Assembly (NCBI RefSeq): GCF_036850765.1
Contig: NC_089495.1
Span: 24,830,875-24,894,874, forward strand
Direction: 5' to 3'
DNA: 64,000 bases
Origin: Saccopteryx bilineata
Taxonomy: Eukaryota > Chordata > Mammalia > Chiroptera > Emballonuridae
Position 1 is the first letter of the stretch. Every line of letters begins with the position of its first letter. The notes below the pieces were generated by a model that saw only the letters and a list, made by a program, of their open reading frames with translations, did not search any database and had not been told where the DNA came from. A program made the position numbers and the translations under genes. This document shows positions 55,936 to 64,000 of the stretch, in pieces.

Positions 55936-58900
55936 ATTGGTGCTATTGCAGGCATATAATTTTTTTTTTCTCTAAGTGTAGTCAAGCAAGGGACTAAAAC
56001 GAATGCTGGAACTTTTCAATATAGAGATCAACCAGTCTGAACTTCTCATTTTATGGATGACAAGTTGAATATAAACCTTATGTGGGGGAGAACAGGCTTA
56101 GTTTATGGGAAACAGTAAGAAATACTCATTTTCCCAAGTCTATTAGAAGTAGTGTCACTTTCCCAGGGCCAATAGTAAACAAACTAAGAAAAGGAAAAAA
56201 CTGCAATAGCATGATCTGAGCTGTTGCGCTCACATCCCTGGCTTGCTTACTTTCAACTGCTTCTCCCTGGGATGGGGTACATATTAGTCTCCATTAACCA
56301 CATCTCATAATGAATAGAGCATCAAAATGGCTCCTTAAAGAGAGGGAGGGGAGAAATTCGTTTTTTAGATAAACCAAGAGTTGAAGAAATATCATTCTCT
56401 TCCTTTAATACCTATCTGGGTTGAACTCACTATCTAGGTTGTGCAAAGACAATAGTGATGTTTACATTCCAGCCCTTGTTTAAAGAATAGCAAATAAATG
56501 ACTGTGAAATACTTTGGAAAACAAAATAAAGCCAAACAAAGTGAGTGATTCCCCTTTCCTGCTCCTCCCCCCACATCTCACTTAGAGGGCCTTCTTTACA
56601 TGTAATACTTTTCCTCTACTTCTTTCACTGTCCTTATCAGAAAATAAAACTTCCTGAGAGAATGGATATAGTTCTGGGGGACTGGAAATGTTTATTGTGT
56701 GGCTGAGGTGGTATTTTCTCACAGGCTCTAAGGTAAAGCTAGTAGATGATCCAGTGGGTCTCTAATGAGAAGAAAGTGGACAGTGGGGCATCGTCTGGGA
56801 GGAAGAAGCATCTGCAGGCCCTCGGTGAGATTGGACCTGGGAACCATGGGTGTGAGGAGGGGTTGGAATTCAGGTTTGGAGTTAAGAGGAAGGGCAGTAG
56901 AATAGGCGTCTTTACTAAACCTGCCTCATTTTTTAGTGCTAGCATGCCAAATCCTGTTCTTGAAAGACTTGAGTTTGCTGACTGTTCGATAATAGCCTTA
57001 GATTTTGTACTTGGTTATTGTTAAAGTTCTCTGAACTCCGAGCCTGTTGAAGCTATGGGAAGGGGAGAAGGAGTTCTGCTGAGGCAACAGTGGGATCGGG
57101 CATAATGGTGACGGCAGTCTGCTGGGTGGGTAAGACCTCCAGTTGCAGAGCCTGGTGACTGGATCCACGGAGTTCTATAACTAGAGTTCCTAAAGAAAGC
57201 TCTTCCCTGTGGCCCAAACAGTTGGTTTTCCTCTCACAGTTTTGTCTCTTAGTGTGAAGAGCTGAGCCTCCTACTATATCAAGGAGCAGCTTCTCCTCCT
57301 ATTGGAAGGAAGCCTCAGCCATGAGGACAAGACTGTCACAGTGAGTCAGGCACACAACAGCCCAGCAGTCAGTCCTGAAGGACAAGGCTTTACTCATCCT
57401 TCCCTTCACTGTTTAACAGACATGCTTCTCTCCTCAGATCTTTATTCTTGGTTTTATTTTCAAGAATAAAACATTTCTGCTTTCAAATCTGCATCTTCAG
57501 ATTCAACAAACTAACAGTAGAAATTATTTTGTGAGTAATCTCAATGGCTTGTGAAATTATTTCTTTTCAAAGGAACATTAAAAAGCTTGTAAGAACCCAT
57601 AGTTCAACAGAGCTACAAAATAAAATAGAAAACCAAACTCAGAGGTAAAACTGATTATGCTGAAAGGTAAACCTGATTGTTGGTGTGGGCTTTCTCTTGC
57701 CTATAAGCTTCGCAGCACTCAGAGCAGAAAGGAAAACTACTAGCTCTTTCCTCACATGGTTCTGAAGGCTGTCGTCTTTTGTTTGCCTTGCATGTTTTCT
57801 CATGCTCTCTATCCAATAACAGTGCTCTCCTTCATTTTGGAGGTGGTTCTTCTTCACCCTCAATCAGCATGCCCCATCACCTATGCTTCTGCGCAGAACC
57901 TTATCCCCTTGACACTGATTATCCAGAGACAGGTATCTATCCAGTCAGCTTCAGTGAGGAGCTTTGCAGGGGCTGATAACAAACTGTGGGGGAGTGTATT
58001 GCTCACTGAAGATACTAAGTTGGAAAAATATAAATCAGGAGCAACTATTGGCCATCTTACCTGAGTTGAAGAACAAGTTTGTCTCCAGTGGAATGGAAGG
58101 AAACTAACTAAGCAGAGGAGACAGGCCAATGGAGTGAGAGCAAGTTCTGTGTGCTGAGTCCTGGCTCCTGTCCCTGAGCCCTGAAGCCTGGTTGCTGCAG
58201 CTCTTAGATTCTGTCCATAACCCCAAAATCCTTCCCAGCAATGAGAGCAGGTAAATTCCCTTCTTTGATTAGTAATTCTGAGTAGGGCTCTGTTACTTAA
58301 AATGGAAAAAAAAAATCCTAATTAATGAATCTTTCATTATTGGGAAAAAAAATCAGTATCAATTTAACAAGGGGCCCATTTTATTTCCTAAAATTAATTT
58401 TGAAAGGATTTTCTCATATGAGACTTAATAGCATACATTGAGTGATGTAATGGACAGTGCCCTCAACCACACTTTTACAGTAAATGCAGAAGTGAATTTC
58501 ATATGGTGGTTTCTAGTATATACCTTGAATAATAGCCAATGGCATAACATTAGAGGAAAATTGAGTTAAAGCAATTCTATAAGAATTAGTCCACCATACA
58601 CAATGTGTTCAAATTCTAGTGGTTCAACTTCATCCAAGGATAGAACTTCAAGAAGTGGAAGAACACTTTCTAACAAATATTTTTAGATTCTACTTTTTAA
58701 ACAAGACTGACATTTTCTGTTACTAGGTAGGAAATGGATCTAAATGTTCTGAGACTAGGTGAAATTAGAACTAAACAGTATGGTATTTTATATAAGACCA
58801 TTTTGCCTCTGCATTAGAAGTAACCCATGTGGCCCTTGGGGGTACCTAAAAGATATCCAGATTTTTTTTTTTAAGAATCAGCTTTGGATTTGCAGTAGCA

Positions 58901-59766
58901 CAAAAGCAAGTTATTAATCAGACTCCTAATCAGAGAGCGAAATGGTTTCATCCTCTAATTTTTCCTAAGTTAGAATTTGTAGTTCCGCACTGTGATACAG
59001 AAAGGCCACAGAGGAACTGGCTTCCCAGTTGACTCTCCAGGGCCCAATTGTTTTAAAATGTTCACTTTCCTTCTTCCATCCTTCTCAACTCCACCCCATG
59101 TCTCAACCAATGGATTTATCAAAATAGTGTACTCAGAGTCTGCCTACAAATGTATTTAAGTTAATCACGACTAATATAAAGTCATTCTTTCTGAAAGACA
59201 TCAGCACAAACCCTCTCTTTGTGTCTGGTTTTGATCAGCATTGCATTCACAGGGCCTGACATAAACCCTAGAACAAACTCTCAATATTCACGAAACTAAT
59301 GAATTTATTAATTATTCAAGTGATAGAATCAGACTTACATTTTATAAGGAACATTCTGAATATGTTCTAAAAATTGTATTGGACAAAAGAAAAACTAGAG
59401 GTAGGTATTCAGATAAAAGGCTCTTATAACACTGGGTAACTAAATTTTTGTTGCATCCACAAAAACACTTGTTCTTACCTAATTCGAGTGTGCTGATCTC
59501 AAATCTGACATTAGTTTTTCTCTTTAAGCTACAGTTTGCAATTCAAGATTTTAGGTTTTCATCTTGTAAAATTTTCAACATTTAGTTTAACATAATGAAA
59601 TAGAATGTCTTCTTGGGCATCATCTTTGTGAAAATATAATAATTTATAGAATGCTGTAAATACACTAATATACTAAAAGATATGATTGTATCAGAATTTA
59701 TCTACAATTTTGAAATAGAACATATTAAAACACTTATTTTAATTATAAAATTTGCGCAAAACTTAT
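55936..59766. other. Unique intergenic sequence
   Basis: This 3.8-kb stretch has no gene that I recognise. An L2-like tail may lie at 59220-59315 (TGTGTCTGGTTTTGATC ... GCCTGACATAAACC ... AATGAATTTATT). Frames of 60-102 codons at 56.7-58.1 kb have no motif. Confidence 0.4.
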
Positions 59767-60231
59767 TTAAATTCTATTCAGGCAAAAATTTGCGTTTGTA
59801 GCTCTTGCGTTTGTGTACTTGTTGAGGATAATCTCATTTGATGCTCCAGCAGTAGTCTGCTCATCACTAACAGCTCCAAGATTTTTGAGAAACTTATCAA
59901 CTTGACTGTTCAGGAAGTGAATCTTACCACTCATGTTATATCCAATGTCGCGGAAAGTCAACACCATCCTTTGAACCAGAAGTTCATAGTTTTCTGCTTT
60001 TTTGTTGCCAAGGAAGTTCTTTGTAACTGCCACAAAAGACTGCCATGCTGCTTTCTGCTCCTTATTCATCTTCCTGGCAAATTCTTTGTCATGTAAGAGG
60101 GTTATATGATGAATTTGAGGTCCATTGAATACACCTGCTTTTATCTTCTTGAGAAACAAGGCAGGAAAAGCAGAAATAATATGTTGAAAGCATTCACTTT
60201 CTCTATTCAAAGCCTGAACAAACTGCTTCAT
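59767..60231 (-). pseudogene. C-terminal fragment of the broken gene (154 codons open)
   Basis: The longest open piece of the relic begins at the Met of GLMKQFVQAL. Conserved-looking points are AFPALFLKK (21-29), GPQI (37-40), KNFLGN (71-76), YNMSGKIHFLNSQ (98-110) and NLGAVSDEQ (117-125). Family members that I recall continue after SDEQ with a GERFHQD-like block. Here it is replaced by a 29-residue end (TTAGASNEI ... CLNRI), so the 3' part was lost by deletion or truncation. The upstream frame is open back to the TGA at 60274-60276. An open frame this long suggests insertion in the last tens of millions of years rather than deep in mammal history (inference). Confidence 0.7.
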
Positions 60232-60311
60232 TAAGCCAAGTTTGATGTGAAGTGGGGGAAAAATGATCCCCTCTCAATTAACTACAGGTTCATTCACAAT
60301 ATTTTGCATCC

Positions 60312-60557
60312 CTACTTGCAGAGCTTCACGTTCGGCCACTCTTTCTGTGTTCTGTGTTTCTCCCGAGCTCGGCTGTCCCACAAACACAGAAAGCGAGGAT
60401 ACTTTGTGAAACCTCTCTGTTGTCCTAGCAGGAAATTTACCATTTTAAGATCCACACAAATGATCCAGTTGTGCTCCTCATACTTCAGAAAGTCGAGAAC
60501 AATTTTTATGTCATTATAATCTTCTCGCAGATGAGTTGAATAACCAATTGGAACCAC
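60312..60557 (-). pseudogene. Middle fragment of the broken gene
   Basis: This 81-residue open piece covers VPIGYSTHLREDYNDIK, FLKYEEHNWIICVDLK and the signature LGQQRGFTKYPRFLCLWDSR, then EKHRTQKEWP. After EWP the frame is lost. The next frame continues with MQNIVNEPVVN before the TGA at 60274-60276. Two cysteines remain in the segment (one in IICVDLK, one in FLCLW). Function is unknown. Confidence 0.7.
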
Positions 60558-61119
60558 TGCATAAACATTACCATTGAGTAGGAGAACACATTTCAGACTT
60601 CATTTAGAGCTGTCAAGAAATAGCCGCCATTCTGTTGGACTATAAGTGGTAACACCTAGCTGGCTGAGAAGACTACTGATATCATGACAGTAAACAAAGT
60701 GTGTGTTTTCAGAAAAAAGTCCACAAAAATTTGTTCACGCTTCCTGAAATGGGATACTTTAGCTGACCAGTGAAGTACATTCTTTTCTTGAAGCCTGGAG
60801 GCTAATACCTCAGCTGCTTTCTTTGATAGGCCCAAATCTCTTAATAAGTCATTCAGTTTGGGTTGGCTAAACTGCTGAGGGGTTAATGACTTCTTGGCAT
60901 CAGAAGAAGACCCTTCAGATTCTCAACCATTTCCTCATGCATCTTATCAAAATATACTTGATCACCATGTTCACTTTCTTCATCCGTAAAAGAAATAAAA
61001 ACCTTTGAAAACTGGAACCGGGAGTGTCTCACAGTATGGGATAGGTCGTATTGCTGAAGGAATATTAGGATATGCGATCATATGCCATTTTTTTTTCTTG
61101 CTGATGCCCTTTGTATGGA

Positions 61120-61422
61120 TCATGCAGAAATAACAGTCACTGCTGTGGTCCTTAGGTTCACGTCAAACCATGAGAATATCAAAAGGCATTCCTTTGTGTT
61201 TTCCTTTTGTCCAGTCACGAAACATTTCTGCACAATTATGACATACAATATGAGGAGCCAATTCTTGTCTTTATTGCCAAGGGGAACTTGAAAATAGGCA
61301 ATATATGCACATGTCACAAATGATGAAATATTGCACCTTTGATGTTGAAGTGTGTAACCACCACATATATAACAGAAGGTGTCAGGACTATTCTTATATT
61401 TATGCCTACTTGAAGAAGCCAT
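61120..61422 (-). pseudogene. N-terminal fragment of the broken gene
   Basis: The fragment starts MASSSRHKYKNSPD. The C-x2-C pair CYICG and a later VCHNC (other frame) and CYFC (same shifted frame) look like paired metal-binding cysteines. YTLQHQ and ISSFV lie between. The natural frame runs only to about NW (near 61257). After that the reported frame is nonsense, while the shifted one carries the family motifs. Upstream (61423-61640) I see no TATA-like or TIR signal that I would trust. Confidence 0.7.
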
Positions 61423-62074
61423 GATTTAATCTTAAAACAAAATAAGGCGGTGTTTTTATCGGATAATAATTTTTTACATTTAAAAACAACTACAATTATG
61501 AATGATAAAAGTGATGTTTGTAAAACATTAATTGCCTTGTAATTATGTTCAATCCAAGAGTCGTTGCCCTTTAACTCCAATTTGAAAACCAATGTGTGTC
61601 ATTAACTGTGACAAAAAGAAATTAAAATTACATAAAAACTAGAGCATGCACCAAAAAATGGATTTCAGATTTGGAATCAGCGATGCAGAAATATATAAAA
61701 ACAGTTCTAAAACCTCATGCAACAGAAAATGAAAAAAATTTGTTCCCCAGTGAATCAATCCAGTTGAAGGGTCCCTTGTGGCTTGAATAAAAGCAGTGAC
61801 CATGCGAACAAAGAGAATATAGCTGATTTTGAGAGATGTTTAGGAAGCTGATGACCTGGAGAGATAAAGGAAAAAGATAAAGGAAAAGCCAGCTAAATAA
61901 ATTGTGGAGCCCAGTACAAAATGCAAATGCCAGGTCCCTTGTTCAAAAATTATTATAAATTTCAAGATGGTGATAGAGCATGAAACTAAATTCTGAGTAC
62001 CGTAAGGTTGTACTGGACAACAGCTCATGAAGCTGGCTTGAAGACTGAAACCGCCTCTGTTCACTAGGGCGGTA
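61423..62074. other. Flank of the transposon-like relic
   Basis: No gene. This should hold the element's 5' terminus if it was a cut-and-paste element. I compared the ends by eye with 59.2-59.7 kb and found no convincing inverted repeat. Confidence 0.4.
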
Positions 62075-62150
62075 GCACTGTCATTTATTACTAGAGTGCC
62101 TACTCTGTGACAGGTACTGTGGTAGGCATTTGATTTTACCTAAAAGCAGT
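62075..62150 (-). repeat. MIR-like fragment
   Basis: TCATTTATTACTAGAGTGCC and CTCTGTGACAGGTACTGTGG match the reversed MIR end. Confidence 0.55.
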
Positions 62151-62908
62151 AAGAGCATTAGGATAAAAACTCCGATGAAGAGAAAACAAAGCATAGCCCT
62201 ATTAAAACCCCTATGAGTGTTTTCATAGTATATACAAGATTGTTCCTGTTTGCCTGATTTGTTTAAATATACATTGTGAGGAGTTTCAATAGTTGACACA
62301 ATATTATATTATTCCTTTACAGTTTTGCATATAGCTAGTTGACATTTAGGGAATCAGAAAAAGCCAATGAAAGAGCAATAAAATCTCTAAACATTCTTAG
62401 GTTTTTCTTGAAAAATATTTTTTCTATAAAACAAAAAAGAATATAAGATAATACCAATCAATAGAAGGGTAGTAAAGCCTTAAAACCACTTGATTCTTAT
62501 GTAAGATGCTGCTCTGAGATACATAGACCTCAAACAGTGAGGATCACCAATCTTGTTCTTATTAGGCTTTAGACCTTGATAGTTTGTTCTCTGGACAAAA
62601 TTGTATTATTATGAAATGGGTCCACACTCCTACCTCAATAGTAAGAGAATAAAGCTATTTGCTGGGCCTAAGTGGTAAACTAGTGACACACTGGCATTTT
62701 GAAAGGAATAGTTTATCAAAATAAGTAAGAGATAGGCTAAAAAGCCAATTAGAAAAATCCTCTAAAAGGAGTATTTGTGCATGACTGATTTAACAAATTT
62801 TGGTTCAGCATTTAATGAGCTCCAACTGGATGTCATTCACTGTGTCAGATCTTTCTGCACATCACAGAATTAAATTCTCCCTATAAGATCAACATAGACC
62901 CATAGCAC
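62151..62908. other. Unique intergenic sequence
   Basis: No recognised gene or repeat. Confidence 0.4.
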
Positions 62909-62994
62909 TGTAAACCAGTGACCTTGGGGTTTTGAATCTGGGACCTCAGCATCCTAGGTCCATGCTCTATACACTGTGCCACCACTGGTCAGGC
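62909..62994 (-). mobile_element. tRNA-derived SINE, type C, head fragment
   Basis: On minus: GCCTGACCAGTGGTGGCACA, GTGTATAGAGCATGG, CTAGGATGCTGAGGTCCC, then a module ending in GGTCACTGG. Only the tRNA-like head and about one module remain (86 bp). No tail or TSD is seen. Confidence 0.85.
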
Positions 62995-63044
62995 CCAATA
63001 TCCCACATCTTAAAAAATGAAACAAAACAAAAGAAAAACCCCTC

Positions 63045-63391
63045 TGTCTTAGTTCATCTGGGATGCTGTAATAAAATTTCATAGACTATGTGGCTTATAA
63101 ATAATGTAAGTTTACTTCTCACAGTTTTGGAAGCAGGGAAGTCCAAGATCAGAGTGCCAGTGGATTTAGTGTCTGATGAGAGCCTGCTTTGTCATGGGTC
63201 GCACTCCTCACTGTGGAAGAGACAAAGGAGTGGTATAGGGCCTCTTTTGTAAGGGCACTAATCCCATTTCATTAGGGCTCCACCCTCATGACATAATCAC
63301 CTCCCAAAGACCCCACCTCTTAATAACATCACATGTATATTGGGTTTCAACATACAAATTTGGAGAAGACACAAACATTGATATTATAGCA
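63045..63391 (-). mobile_element. MaLR solo LTR (MST/MLT1 type), antisense
   Basis: On plus it runs TGTCTTAGTTCATCTGGG, GACTATGTGGCTTATAAAT, CTTCTCACAGTTTTGGAAGC, CAAGATCAGAGTGCCAG, GGGCACTAATCCCATTTC, CCTCATGACATAATCACC, CAAACATTGATATTATAGCA. The ends read TG...CA on both strands, and flanks CCCTC / CCTTC could be a 5-bp duplication with one mismatch. This is a well-known ERVL-MaLR LTR pattern. No internal region is seen. Confidence 0.88.
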
Positions 63392-63399
63392 CCTTCCCT

Positions 63400-64000
63400 T
63401 GATGCACTGCTATCCTCAATTGCTCTGCTCCCTTTTACAGCCAAACTTCTTGAAAAAACGGTTTGTCATAATCTTCACTGGCTCACTCCAATCCGTTCCT
63501 GGAATGCTTCCATCCTTACCTTTTTTACTTCTATTTCCACATTGCCAAATCTAAACAGTCACGTCTCTGTTCTTGTTTTAGTGTGTCTCTAAGCAGCATT
63601 CAACATAGTTGACCATTATCTTCTGCTTGAAGCACTTTCTTATTTTGCAATCTGGAACACCATATCCCCTTCATTTTCCTCTTACCATTTATTCTTTTTG
63701 GTTTTCTTCTTTTCATCTCTTACATGATCCTGCTTGTGGAAGACTTTTTGCTGGTTCTTCCCTCTCTGCTTGACCAATAAAAGTGGACTGTTTCTGGAAA
63801 TCTTTTTCTACACTCTAGGTGACCCCTGCAGTCCCTTGGTAATCTATGTGATCCACTTATCTATGATTTTTAACCTCAGTCTTTCCCCTAAACTTTAGAC
63901 TTGACTACTCAACTGCCACATTGACATATCCATTTAGATTTCCAAAAGATCTCACAAACTTTACACTAACAGAGTCCTAATTTCTCTCCTCCAATCTTGG
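63400..64000 (+). repeat. L2 LINE fragment, runs off the window end
   Basis: GCAGCATTCAACATAGTTGACC, GAAGCACTTTCTTATTTTG, CTACACTCTAGGTGACCCC, AACTGCCACATTGACATATCC and CCAAAAGATCTCACAAAC follow the L2 ORF2 end in order. The frame is broken. Confidence 0.65.

Larger units (their letters stand above)
59767..61422 (-). pseudogene. Broken transposon-like gene of an animal repeat-borne protein family
   Basis: A minus-strand coding relic of about 1.65 kb can be followed from start codon to a truncated C end through several frame changes. Conserved marks in order: CYICG (Cys pair, residues 17-20), LGNKDKNW, VCHNC (after a frameshift near 61257), MV-stop-REP with an in-frame TGA at 61163-61165, CYFC, then LNDLLRDLGLSKK and NVLHW near 60.75-60.84 kb. 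LGQQRGFTKYPRFLCLWDSR follows near 60.40-60.44 kb, then HIKLGLMKQF, KNFLGN and NLGAVSDEQ. Another TGA lies at 60274-60276 and a frameshift near 60335. I recall this set of motifs from uncharacterised multi-copy proteins of invertebrates and fishes, usually next to other mobile-element genes. I cannot assign a superfamily, catalytic residues or terminal repeats. It is not functional as it stands. Confidence 0.75.

Noticed and set aside
59440..61640. Terminal inverted repeat of the transposon-like relic
   Set aside because: I compared flanks by eye. TTTTTGT-ACAC-like similarities between about 59447-59475 and 61585-61620 are short and interrupted, no better than chance in AT-rich DNA.

Overview
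The window reads as ordinary mammalian intergenic DNA. It has no recognisable host protein-coding exon, no rRNA or functional tRNA gene, no CRISPR array and no bacterial-style operon. The organism is most likely a bat, and I lean towards a horseshoe-bat-like lineage (Rhinolophoidea). The basis is at least four lineages of tRNA-derived SINE of the kind I associate with bats, with heads such as GGCCCTGGCCGGTTGGCTCA and GCCTGACCTGTGGTGGCGCA, plus young-looking hAT DNA elements with intact 8-bp target duplications. Old shared mammalian repeats (MIR, L2, L1M, MaLR-like LTRs) form the background. The species is an inference, not a database result. No open reading frame outside repeats resembles a known protein. 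Several of the longer ones (at 2.9, 16.4, 44.6 and 50.4 kb) are SINE sequence read in frame.

Layout. 0-13 kb: four SINEs with readable target-site duplications (TSDs), a very fresh SINE with a 46-base T run at 2.9 kb, a hAT element at 6.8-7.4 kb carrying a SINE, a further weak-TSD SINE at 11.2 kb, and two hAT relics at 12.0 and 12.2 kb. 13-18 kb: MIR and L2 relics, then a nest at 16.06-17.53 kb (Ves-like SINE, hAT element inside it, two more SINEs inside that) followed by an L1 tail. 18.3-20.15 kb: three solo LTRs of one endogenous-retrovirus family inserted one inside another. 20-36 kb: mostly unique sequence with L2, MIR, L1M and SINE insertions. 36.9-39.6 kb: an L1 cluster that includes a 5'-inverted (twin-primed) L1 inside an older L1. 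41-46 kb: L2 interrupted by a MaLR-like LTR, antisense L1 interrupted by a SINE, and an L2 3' end. 47.8-50.3 kb: a local direct duplication and antisense L1M. 50-52.3 kb: a split hAT relic and SINEs. 54-56 kb: a MaLR-like LTR and an L1ME tail. 59.7-61.4 kb: a broken transposon-like gene on the minus strand. 63.0-64.0 kb: an antisense MaLR LTR and an L2 fragment running off the end.

The two most notable items are the broken minus-strand gene at 59.77-61.42 kb and the triple nested solo LTR. The gene resembles a repeat-borne animal protein family that I recall mainly from invertebrates and fishes and cannot assign to a named superfamily. In the LTR nest, 5-bp target duplications, one perfect and one with a single mismatch, give the order of insertion. 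Nothing here forms a pathway. The genes that once acted did so as mobile elements, and what remains is a layered record of insertions.
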